Positions 23,502-34,214 of a DNA stretch of 64,000 nt are shown here, one piece after another. The DNA is taken from positions 31,183,626 through 31,247,625 of the forward strand of contig NC_063188.1 of assembly GCF_023159225.1 (NCBI RefSeq), in the 5' to 3' direction. Made by a program: the position numbers and the translations under genes. Positions within the stretch are counted from its first letter, which is position 1, and each line of letters begins with the position of its first letter. Under the pieces are notes generated by a model that was not told the DNA's origin, did not search any database, and saw only the letters and a list, made by a program, of their open reading frames with translations. Source of the DNA: Perognathus longimembris pacificus (taxonomy: Eukaryota > Chordata > Mammalia > Rodentia > Heteromyidae).

Positions 23502-23747
23502 TTGTTCAGCCCGCGCTGACCTAACACTCCGTGTGGTTACCTGGTTCAGTGCAGCAGCAGCGGCGGCGGCGGCGGCAGCGGCGGCGGCGGCAGTAGCAGC
23601 AGCAGCAGCGGCAGCAGCAGCAGCGGCAGCGGCAGCAGCGGCGGCAGCAGCAGCGGCGGTAGCAGCGGCGGCAGCAGCGGCAACAGCAGCGGCGGCAGCA
23701 GCGGCGGCAGCAGCAGCGGCAGCAGCAAGGCTCCTGGGAGAACTCAG
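23502..23747 (+). other. CAPN6: Candidate CAPN6 non-coding exon 1 (5'UTR)
   Basis: Ends at a strong splice donor, CTCAG|GTGAGT (23,748-23,753). A non-coding first exon is expected, because coding exon 2 begins with only 15 nt of 5'UTR after its acceptor. The 5' boundary is a guess. The exon would carry the whole GCN repeat. A second candidate donor, CTTCCAG|GTAAAG near 24,660, could mark an alternative first exon. Confidence 0.5.
23551..23727. repeat. GCN (GCA/GCG mixed) trinucleotide repeat, about 59 units
   Basis: Continuous GCR triplets for about 177 bp, mainly GCA and GCG, with single GTA and AAC variants (for example GCAGTAGCA near 23,590). Both strands are open as poly-Ala, poly-Ser/Gly or poly-Leu frames. 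No ATG opens the + Ala frame; the first codon there is GTG. It lies in the inferred CAPN6 5'UTR. Confidence 0.93.
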
Positions 23748-26461
23748 GTGAGTAGAGAGGATTCTGTACAAACTTCGCCTAGAGTTTTATTTTCTGGGTC
23801 ACCTTAGCCTTGAGCAGCCGAGAAACTTCCACTTTAATTAAAACTTCACAGTTGTAACTGTATGCTTTGTTTCAACCAACTTAACTGTGCGCACATTAAC
23901 ATCAGTTTAGAAACTTGAAACCAGAGAATTCGGGATTGTAAATGGGATGGGTGTGGGGTGGGTGATTATGCTTGTCTGGCAGTAGGATTTTTTTCGGGGT
24001 GTATATATAGACAATCCACTTTGGGTGTGAAAAATGTGTTTTTGCAAGGCGCGAGGTAAATATTTGGTAAGCCAAGACAAACCTGGGAAGGAGACTGAGG
24101 GGAGAAGGCCATCTTGACCGTCCGTCTGATGTTCCTTCTAGTTAGTAGGGACCCACAACCACACAGCTACAGGCTCAAGATTTAAATGCAGGTTCGATGT
24201 AGGAGCCCCACTGTGTGCATCAAACCCTGCCATTAAAGCCTATAGGGGGTACACTGTGGCCCAGGAGGGGGGTCTGTCTCACTCCTTGTCTGCCCGGCCC
24301 AGGGCCCTGCTGCCTGGTAACAGGTTGATTTTGGCTACTGCACTCAGTCTCTAGCCTGGTTTTGTTTTTCTTTGATTCTAGCTTTGGTTTAAATGTTGTT
24401 TTGAAGACTGTGTCTTCCAGCCCTGGCCGCAACTGCACTGTATTTACGGGCTTGGGGCGCGGGGTTGGGTTTGGGTGTGGGGGGCTACTTGACCATTGCT
24501 GGCCCGCGTGTCAGCACGGGCCAGGAAAAGATGCTGCCCACACATCGCAAAGCAAGCCATTGCTTGTGAGGATCTGGAGGATTAAGAACCATTTTAATTG
24601 TAGTGGAAAGCACCTAGGAACGCTCCACAAATCCTGTTGGGACCGTCACCTCTGGCTTCCAGGTAAAGCATCCCGGTTTGTATTCATATTTTATTGCAAC
24701 TCAGCTAATACTTAATTTGCTCATCTTTGTGTGAAATTAAGGATACTATAGTCCGAAGAAATAAACGAAAAAAATGTTGGGCATCGTGAACTGCATCTGG
24801 CAATGAGTGGCGTGAGGTGTGCGTGAATGCACGTGAACATTAATGTGCATGTGTAGGGCGCAAGTCCATAGGATTCTTTGGAGTTTGAATAGCATTCTTT
24901 ATTACTTCTTGGACTTAAGGGAAAAGTCTAAACAGTTTTGTGGTGAGGAATAGGTTAAAAAGCAACTTTTCATATCCTTGTAAGTTTTTGTTTCTTAAAA
25001 ACAGAAAAGGCCCCTTGGTGAGCCCCCCCCCCCCACCTCAAACAATGTTTCTTTGATTAGCTTTGATTTGAAATCATCTCACCTTCTGACAGCTTACAAT
25101 TCAAAAACACAGCTCCTTAAGTGCATTTTTTTGCAAGCATACAATAAGAATTTTTCAAAAGTGATATCTTACTTGCAGATACGCCTTTCTGGCTTCTTCC
25201 TGCTTCCCTCTACCCTTGACTTAAAAAAATTATGCCAAAACTGTAAGTCCAAGTTATAGTGCCAAATCTGTTCTGTATGACCTTGGTCATGTCCCGTCAC
25301 TTCGCTATACTACATGGCTCCTAAGATTCCTTCATGCATAACAGTTTATAAAAATCAGAATTCGATTCTCAAAGGACTGTAAAATTAGACTACTAGGATA
25401 GGTTTTCTCAGCCAGGAAAACAGGTAATGGCCGCGGGGCCATTTTATGTGGGTCTTTAAAAAAATATGAATTGACATCTTATTTCATGCATATAGTTGAA
25501 TTTTTTCTAAGGTTTTGATTTGCTAAAAGTAAGTGATAGCCCTACTGTCCAACATTAACCTTTTCTTTCACAATTAAAAAGTATACCACCATATTTAATA
25601 CTTAGATCTTATCAGAGCAGTGACACTTGGCGGTCAGCAGGGCAGCCAGCATATTCCCGTTGTATTTATGGAAAAACTGAGGGACAGAGATGTTTTCTTA
25701 CCTGATTCTTTTAATGGATGCTGTTTATATGCACAGATGATCCCTTTTTATTACAGATTTCTTCCACAGGCTGTTGTTTGTTTCACAGGCTCTGATCTTT
25801 TTGCTGTATGAGTGGAGAGCAAAAGAGACTTGAGCACGTGGCTTTCCTAAGAGCAGGAAATACCCATTTAACCAGAAGGCTCAGGGAACCAGAGGTTCTG
25901 GCAAACTAAATGTCCCAATTTCCTTAGACTCTCCTGAATTTACAGTCCGGGCTCTGGCAATCCACCAAACCTTGTAAGAAAAGCGAGTGACACATAGTGT
26001 TGACTATAAATTGGAGCACACATGAAAATTGGGGTCCATTTGTAACAGGCTCCAGAAAGGAGCCTGGGCAAACATTCAGGTTGGCTCTGATGCTGCTTTA
26101 CTGAAAATGATTGCTGATATACCACCCATGTTTTCAAATACAATAGATACACTAATATTTAAAGTACACAAACAGATGTTAATTGAACTAATGAACAGAA
26201 CTTGGTGTTTTGTTCTGTCCATGAAGTCTTCAATTTGCAAAATAAGTGTCGATAAATAGAGCTATGGGAAAATCATGGTGATGTTTAGATTCTTATTCCT
26301 TGAATTCAGAGAAATGATATGGTTGTTGTGCATGTGTTACAAATAACATTGCAAAAGATAAATTGATTTTTGTGGTTTTCAAGTAGAGAGTCTTTTTTAT
26401 ATCCATGAGGGATTTCAGTATGATCCTGAAAATTTGCACTGAAAAGTTGTAGCCAACTTTT

Positions 26462-26683
26462 ACTTAAATTAAAAAAAATGTTATGATAAAGGTGACATAT
26501 ACAGATGGGACACAGAGATTTATAAGTCAGGTAAAGAGTAAATTTCTTTTTGGACACTGTCACCCCTTCCCTTGCTTTCTCCACGTTTCTTTCCTCCTTA
26601 CCCATCCACAAGTTGTAAAGTTCATTTTCAATATAGTGTCTAGTGAATATCACTGATGTATTTGTTTACCCTTTGTCCATTTC
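26462..26683 (-). mobile_element. 5'-truncated L1 3' end with exact 14-bp target-site duplication
   Basis: A variant of the L1 3'UTR seen at 12,661 and 50,476 (TATAAGTCAGGTAAAGAGTA, AATTTCTTTTTGGACACTGT). TGTAGCCAACTTTT is duplicated exactly at 26,448-26,461 and 26,684-26,697. Only 222 bp was inserted. Confidence 0.75.
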
Positions 26684-27082
26684 TGTAGCCAACTTTTTTT
26701 TTGCTTTTGCAAATTCTGTTGTTTTCCAATTTTTAGCACTCTGGAATCATAATCAGGTTTTTATTTGTTTCAAGTCTCCTGTGATTGTGCAATATGATTA
26801 GTTATGCTAACTAAATGCTAACTAAAAATACATTTTTAAAAATAATTGAAAATTTCACCACTCTCTCTGGAGAGAATCACAACAAATCCATGTTTGTGAC
26901 TCTAGTAGGCATTGCGAAGTCTGTTATCACCACAAGACTATTTAAAATCAAATATGCCTTTCAAATGGTCTTCATAAATAAACAGTAGCTAAGGACATTT
27001 GAGTGTGGGGTGAGCTGATCGACCCTGTCTAAAGAAGCACTACATTATTTCTGTGCTTAGCCAAGTGAGGCGTTGTCTTCGA

Positions 27083-27419
27083 CTCTCCTCCTCCCGTCCT
27101 CCTCCTCCTCACCCCCTCCCCCTTCCCTTCCCTTCCCTTCCCTTCCCTTCCCTTCCCTTCCCTTCCCTCCCCCTCCCCCTCCCCTCCCCCTCCCCTCCCC
27201 CTCCCCCTCCCCCCTCTCCCTCCTCCTCCTCCTCCTCCTCCTCCTCCTCCTCCTCCTCCTCCTCCTCCTCCTCCTCCTCCTCCTCCTCCTCCTCCTCCTC
27301 CTCCTCCTCCTCTTCTTCTTCTTCTTCTTCTTCTTCTTCTTCTTCTTCTTCTTCTTCTCTTTCTCGTTTTTCTTCTTTTCCTCTTCCTCCTCTTCCTCCT
27401 TCTTCATTCTTTTTTTTTT
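27083..27419. repeat. 337-bp polypyrimidine/polypurine tract in CAPN6 intron 1
   Basis: Nearly pure C/T on +: a (CTTCC)n block at about 27,120-27,170, a CCCCT-rich block, (TCC)n at about 27,221-27,312, (TTC)n to about 27,358 and a mixed T-rich end. Only a handful of purine interruptions. The poly-Ser, poly-Leu and Lys/Arg-rich frames across it are artefacts. Confidence 0.97.
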
Positions 27420-27810
27420 AAAAGAAAGTAACAGTGTATTGCAATGGGATAATAATCTATACTTCATCAAATTAGTGTAATTGAATTTTAGAGTCTGCCT
27501 TTTGATTTCAGAGTCTGCACATGATTGTACATTAGACTTTGAAGAAAAAAAGGCCATACAATCTTTCCATTTTGTCTTATCTTCGGAAGCCATCTGCTGA
27601 GCTCTGTCTCTTGCATTAGGCCTTCTTGGCTAGTGGTAAAATATACAAAGTTCTGTAAATGATAAAAGGAAAGGAATTGTGTAAAAAGACTTGGTACAGT
27701 TGAAAGAGGTGGCCTGTTCCCTGTAGTACATAGTCAATGGCTTTGCCTGGCACTCATTTTCCTAAAGATAGAAAATTGATTATTTTATCTTGGTCTCCCA
27801 ATTTACAATG

Positions 27811-27996
27811 GAACTATTCCTTATTAATGTAAATACAAAGGAAAATTGTCTTCATATATATTGCCTTGCAGTATTCTTTGCTAGGCTAAATATAAATATA
27901 CTTTTATATTTGTATTTTATTTAAATATAAATATACAAATATATTTCATATTTATATTTCACTTATATTTATATTTACATTAGCAAGGAATAGTTC
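27811..27996. repeat. 186-bp AT-rich imperfect inverted repeat
   Basis: Left arm from 27,811 (GAACTATTCCTTATTAATGT then AAATA) is the reverse complement of the right arm 27,972-27,996 with two mismatches in 25. The interior is rich in AAATATAAATAT and its complement. Could be a small MITE-like relic or chance AT palindromes. Confidence 0.6.
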
Positions 27997-28358
27997 AAAT
28001 CAAATATATGTGTATATTTATTTATGTCTATATAAATATAAAGGAAGATATGATTAATTCATTTGTTTATTTTATAATTCATTTTTTCAATGAGATCGAT
28101 AAACTTATTCTTGTCTGGTTTTGCTGATAAAGAAACTGAAGCCCAGAAATGGCCAAATGACTTAACCGAAGTTCTATAATAATGATTTGTAGAGACTGGT
28201 GCCTTGTTTAAATGGTGAGTTTTCCTTTAAAGACAAATTGGAAGTGAACATCTATGGGAAGAAGTGACTGTGACGACTGCCCTTTGCTACCGTCTCAGGT
28301 AATCCTTCAATGACTTGCAAACTTATTCCTCCAAAGGCAAACATTTTTCTCATTCTAG

Positions 28359-28535
28359 GCATAGTTTGACAGGATGAGTCCTCTGAAGCTCTTCAAAAAC
28401 CAGAAGTATCAGGAACTGAAGCAGGAATGCATTAAAGACAGCATCCTCTTCTGTGACCCAACTTTCCTGCCTGAGAATGATTCGCTGTTTTACAACAGAC
28501 TGCTTCCAGGAAAAGTGATCTGGAAACGTCCTCAG
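28359..28535 (+). CDS. CAPN6: CAPN6 exon 2 (first coding exon)
   Basis: Acceptor CATTCTAG before 28,359; 15 nt 5'UTR; ATG at 28,374 with A at -3. Encodes residues 1-54 ([10 protein letters not shown] to VIWKRPQ). Donor CTCAG|GTAACT. Phase 0. This start gives the expected calpain-6 N-terminus, including [13 protein letters not shown]. Confidence 0.96.
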
Positions 28536-31500
28536 GTAACTCCCTCCCAATACTTTATCCCTCTTGGCTTCCTTCCGCAAAATTAAATCGACTCATTATT
28601 GTACTGTGTAGAAAATACTTGGATGTCGTTGTTTCCTTTCTCTCTCCTTTTGTCTTATCTCTTCAATTATCTCTTCATTCTTTCTATCTATTCCCTATTT
28701 TTCATTTCTCCGTCTGTCCCTTTCTCAATCTCTTTGTCTATATATTTCTTTATATCTTCTGTAGCTCTTCCTTTCCTTTTCTCTTCCTTTCTCTAGCATT
28801 ACTTTCCCCAACTTTTCTTTTCTCTACCAAAAAAATTATATACATTCACAGAATACAATGTGATACTTCAATATAGCTGTACATGTAAAAATACCACTTA
28901 AAACTATCACAATTAAGCTAATTCACATATGTATCACCTTCCATAAAGGAAATTCCTTGGATCTCTGCTCCAGGCAGCATTTAGCTTAAGAAGAGCTAAA
29001 TTTTATTTCAATTTTGTTAGATTTATATTTAATTTAAACTTAAAAAGAGTAACACCAAAAAACTCTATGATATTTTAAATTTTTGAATGCTCCTTTGAAT
29101 AAAATAAAATAACCCGAAAGTCTCTACATTCTTTTTTTAAAGTAATTACATTCTTGTCTCTTAAGTTGCCTAGCATAGCAACTTGAAGATAATCTTAGAG
29201 CAATGGGGTGGGGGTGGGGATCTCTTTATACAATGAGTGCACAAGAAATGAACTGTATAGGTGAAAGATGTGCATTGCAGTAGAGGGAAGGAGGCCAGAT
29301 ACTTACCTGCTTTTTTTGGATTTCCTCCCTAGTATCATTCCACAGTGGGACAGTAAGATGTACATAGAATTGCAGTTTTTCACTACCTATGAAAAGTAAT
29401 CGATAGTCATTATGGTTCTCTATAAAACATCTGTATGCTACGTATCAGAGCAGGTCTCAGGATCCCTTCATGAGATGTACGGAAATGAGAGCTCCACGTT
29501 TAGAAAGATATAATGGTATGGAGATGGGTCTGGAGAATGAAGGGCAAACTTAACATATTTAATTGGTAAAAGTAGATTGATGAGTATCCTACCTGGGCTC
29601 CTTCCCAATGTGACTGATGAGATATAAAGGCCATGTAAGGCTATTACGAAATGCAAATTCTTAAATTGTCACAAAATCTACTTAATGGGGTGCCTTTCTA
29701 TGCATGATTGTGGATCCATTGCTTAATAGTAGTTAGGTTTGAATTCAGGATTTCGTGTTTGCTACACAAGCACCCTACCACTTGTACCACATCACCAGCC
29801 CTTGTTTGCCTTCTTTAAGGAGCCAGCTGTGACCTTTTTTTGGTTGGCATTTTTTCTTTATTGTTAATGTGAAATACAGAGGGGTTACAGTTTCATATGT
29901 AAGGCAGTGAGTACATTTCTTATCCAACTTATTACCTCCTCCCTCATTTTTCCCAACTGTGACCTTTTCTTGCAATTTCCACAGCTTCAACTCTTGAATG
30001 TAATTCCAAGAGTTACTTCAGTTTATACAGATGGCCACAAGGTGGTGCCAAAATACACCGATTACAGTACTGAGACTTGTTTTCTATGCAACTTTAATGT
30101 TTCTTAGTATTTGTTCACAAAGCAGGAAACGCAAGACTCCAGAGTATGTAGTTCAGTGGTACACTGAGCTCAGTGACCCTGGCTCCAATCCCAGAGCAAA
30201 ACAAAACAAAACAAACAAACAAAAAATGTGAGACTTTTTATGCTTCTATTTGTCACCTCTGCAGATATTCTTCTTATCTGCAATAAAACATGAAACATGA
30301 GCAAGATTTAACTAGTATTTTGGAATTCAGAGTAGTGAAACCTTTTTCTCTCTTTTTTTTCACAAAAATGCACAGAGAAAAAGAGATATGTCATCTGGGA
30401 GCTGTTTTATGAATAGATGGTGATAATGAGGATTGTTATATCTTTATGATTTTTGGACATAATGGAAAAGATGTCAGTAGGACCGAAGTAGCTGGAAAAA
30501 AAGCAGAAAATTGAGAGAAGTTTGTTGGATGGGTTTCTTTTTAAAACAGGACAATCTTGAAAATATTTATAGGCTGAGGAGTAGACAGTAATGAAGTAAC
30601 TTTAAAGGAAAGAAAAGGAATGGTCGATGGGGGTAATATTCTAAAGAAGGTAGGAAGAGACCTAGTACAAAATTGCAAGCCAACCTGAACCCATTCCCCA
30701 GACGTGAACCAAGTACAGATTGTTTCCTGTGCTTGCTTGTCTACACATGTACCTTCCCTCTTACTCTTGGCACATTCCCTTATTGTCTGCCTTGTTCATC
30801 CAAATTCTGTGGGTTTAATCTTAGTTGGATTAGAGGGAAAGAACAGAAAAATATTTAACCGTGACACTAGTTTATTTTTTTCCTCTGAGGTGAGCAATAC
30901 TCTTTCTGGGAAAAAGGAATATGTGTGTGAGAGATACAGAGAGAGAGAGAGAAAGAAAGACAGAGGCAGAGACAGAGACAGAGACATCGAGAAAGAGAAA
31001 AAGAGAGGGGAGAGAAGAGAAACAAGTGTGGAGGGGTAGAAAAAGAAATCAATATTCATGGCATGCCTACTATGAGGCAGCTTAATATGGTTGGAGTTTT
31101 CTATACATTGTTTCACTTTGCTTCATCATTATTTACCACAGCTTCATAAGGTAGGTATTTTAAAATTAGTTCGATGCATTTTTTTCTTGATTTAAAAAAT
31201 AACTAAATATTTTGTCCATGTTATGGATGAGGAAATTTAACTTCGAAGAGAAGCTAAATAACAAGGTGAGATTTGAATCCTGATTTAACTTGAAATCACA
31301 CAAGCAATCGTGTCCAGAGGGTAGAGTTGTTTGTGTTTTTTTTTTTTACTTTTACAAAACAGGTAGCTTACCTCCAGTCAGTTCTCACATTCTTCCTCAT
31401 GATTGAGTCTATACTTTCCTTAATTGGTTCATGTTCTCCCTTTTGGTAGCACTGTGTATGTTCAGTGTTAGTTAACCTCTGAGGGATGGTCACATGAGGA

Positions 31501-34172
31501 ATATTAACTGAGCAACTATTCTATGACAGCCTCTGTGTAAGATACAGATATGGCACATGGTTAAACACTCCCATTCTTGTTGGGAAGATAGATGTTGACC
31601 TACCAAAGAGTTAAATAGTACATGAATGCTGGATACATCAAATGTTATTTGAAAAACAGAGAGATCACCATAGATTGGAATTGTTGGAAAGGGGCCTTTT
31701 GAGGGGAGTAGGAGAAATATAATTAAGATTCTGGACCACTCTCTGAGCCTCCTCAGAAAGATACAGACTCCCTTCCAGCTAGAAAGGAGGCCAAGCCTGT
31801 GGTCAATATCCACGTCAAAATCCTCTGGCCTCTCATCAGGAAAGCTGAGAGACAGTACTGGGCCTCTCTAAATTGGCTCAGCAAGACCAAATGGGTCATT
31901 GTATTCCTCCCTCCGCTACCTCACTGGGAAAGGAGATCCTGACTTACAGAGAAGCCTGTAGGCCCCTTGTCCCTTAGCATACCACATAGCCTCACACTCA
32001 ACCAGGACTATTTTCTGAACTTTCCAATATGGAGGCAGCATCATTAATTGATAACTTGGTATTCTCTCTCTTTCTCTCTCTGTCTCTGTCTCTCTCCTTC
32101 CCTCCCCTCTTCCTCCCCCCACTCCTGCATTTTTGAGGATTAAACCTGGGCCTCTGCACATGCTAGGCGAGCTTCTGCATTCAGGAACCTCCATATCCAT
32201 GAAGATCATTGATAGTTGAATAATGTTGATTCCAGTTGGGGGCAAGAGACAGCTCCCATACATTCTCCTTTCCACTACCTTGCTCTGTTTTAAGCAGCTT
32301 CCTTAGTCACTTTAGATGGAAAGGAATTGCAGAAGTGTATTATAACAGTTTAGTGACATCATCTGCCCATAAACTCCAGAGGTAAACTCTTCTCTATTCG
32401 TCTCATAATTCAATGGCCCCAGCTGCTGTCTAGCTTCTGGGTACACAGGTAAATTACCTGACATCCTGTGCTTCTCACCACACCTGTCCTCACGTATCCC
32501 TAATGTGAACTATAGTAAACAATAAGATCTGAGTTATACTGAGGTGTTTTTTTGACTGTAAGACTGCAGGTAGGATTTTTAGGTTAAAATGAGCCTGGCA
32601 AATTCCTGCAGAAATCTCTTCTCCAGCTTCTTCCAGCCATTCTGGCATTCTTCCTGATTGACTCATATCCACCTACAACAGTGTCTTAAAGTCAGACACA
32701 TATAATCCCTGACTGAAATGGAGCTGGGCCTCATGGGAATTTGCACAGCCAGCTGTGGGGGAACAAATGATACCTGCTTAAGATCTTCTGTCAGTTCTCC
32801 TGGTTAAGTTTGGTGTTTTGTTTTGTCTTGTTTTCCAGTACTGGAGATGGAATCCAGGGCCTTGAGCTTGCTGTATTGCTTGGGCTTTATTCCAGCCCTA
32901 TGTTTTGTTCATATTTTTTGTTTTCGAGACAAAAATATCACTACTTTTGCCTGGGCTAGCCTTAAACTCCTGTCTTGGTCTCCTGAGTGGCTGGGCTTCT
33001 ATGCATGTGCCACCGTGTTCAGCTCACTCCTCGTCAAATTTTAAGTTCTGTCTCTCTTACCATTGCCCTTCTTCTGGATAATACTCTCCACTCAGGCCAT
33101 TTTACTACATTATCTAGGTGACATAGGAGGGTGATAGGTAGACTAGATTAAAATGGTGGTAATAAGAAAGGGAGAGGAAAATCAGAGGAAACACCAGAAG
33201 CCAAATAGAGAAGTTTTTGTATGAGGCAATGATAAAGGAAGGAAACACTTTTCTCTTTGAGCTGATCAAAATTTACATATATCTGGTAAATGTGACTCAT
33301 TTGCATAGTAGTTCAGGACTAGAATATGCTTTTGTTTATTTCCCAGAGAGCATGTCCTTCCACAAAAATACTCCTGTTTTCCACTATTTATACAATCAGA
33401 GGGAATTAAAAAGGCCCAGATCATTTCTTCAACTGTTCTATTTGCTTTTAAAACTTTTTCATTTTATTGAAAAGTATAACTCTGTACACTGCATTCACTC
33501 CATGCACTCATTTTTTGGTAAATTTACAGAGCTGTGCAAGCATTACTACAACTTAGATTTAGAATAGTTACATCACTCCAGTGAGATCCCCGAGTACATT
33601 TTCAATGAATATTCTATTCCTGATATACTTCCAATTTTTATCTAGATTTGCATATTCTTCACTTTTTTCCTTCAAATAGAATCATAAACATAAGAAGCTT
33701 CTTGCACTCAGCATACATTTTCAGTCAGCCATGTGGTGGCATGTATCAGTTTATTCCTATTGCAGATCATCAGTCCAAGCATATATATGTAAATTTTTTT
33801 AATTAAGTGGTTTGGGTTTTATACCTGGACTCTCCTCCCAGAAATCTGAAGATTCAAGTTTAAAAATCATTATGTAGTGATTTGGTTGTCCACACTGAAA
33901 GTAGAAGCTGTAAGATTCAATTCTCAGGTTCTGTGCTGAGGTTTCCTTGGAGGAGTTACAAAGGAACTTATGGTAAAATATTCATATAGAAATAAAAATT
34001 CCCAGGAGGGCCTGTGACAGTGGCTCATGCCTGTAAATTTAGGTGCTATATGTGACTCCATCTCCAATAAACAAAGAAATGCCAGACTGAAGGTAGAGTT
34101 GCAGTCAAGAGCAAGAAAGCTGAACTTGAGGCACTGATTCAAGCCCTAATATTGGAGCTTGTGCAAGCGTGC

Positions 34173-34214
<42 letters not shown>

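Larger units (their letters stand above)
23748..28358 (+). other. CAPN6: CAPN6 intron 1 (inferred)
   Basis: 4.6 kb from the exon 1 donor to the exon 2 acceptor (TTTTTCTCATTCTAG). It contains an L1 fragment at 26,462, the large pyrimidine tract at 27,083 and an inverted repeat at 27,811. From 24,720 to 26,440 nothing specific is recognised. Confidence 0.6.

Noticed and set aside
23487..23771. Long poly-Ala and poly-Leu/Pro reading frames on both strands
   Set aside because: They are translations of the GCN repeat; the + Ala frame lacks an ATG, and all frames are low complexity.
24362..24715. 117-codon + frame near the CAPN6 promoter, ending at a possible donor near 24,660
   Set aside because: GC-rich promoter-proximal sequence opens frames by chance; no family match. 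The donor is kept only as a possible alternative first exon.
27053..27593. 178-codon Lys/Arg-rich, 135-codon Leu/Phe-rich and 122-codon Ser/Pro-rich frames
   Set aside because: All come from the polypyrimidine tract read in different frames; no start context, splice sites or family match.
32490..33567. Several 60-120 codon frames in CAPN6 intron 2
   Set aside because: They overlap SINE or L1 relics or have no family match and no splice support.
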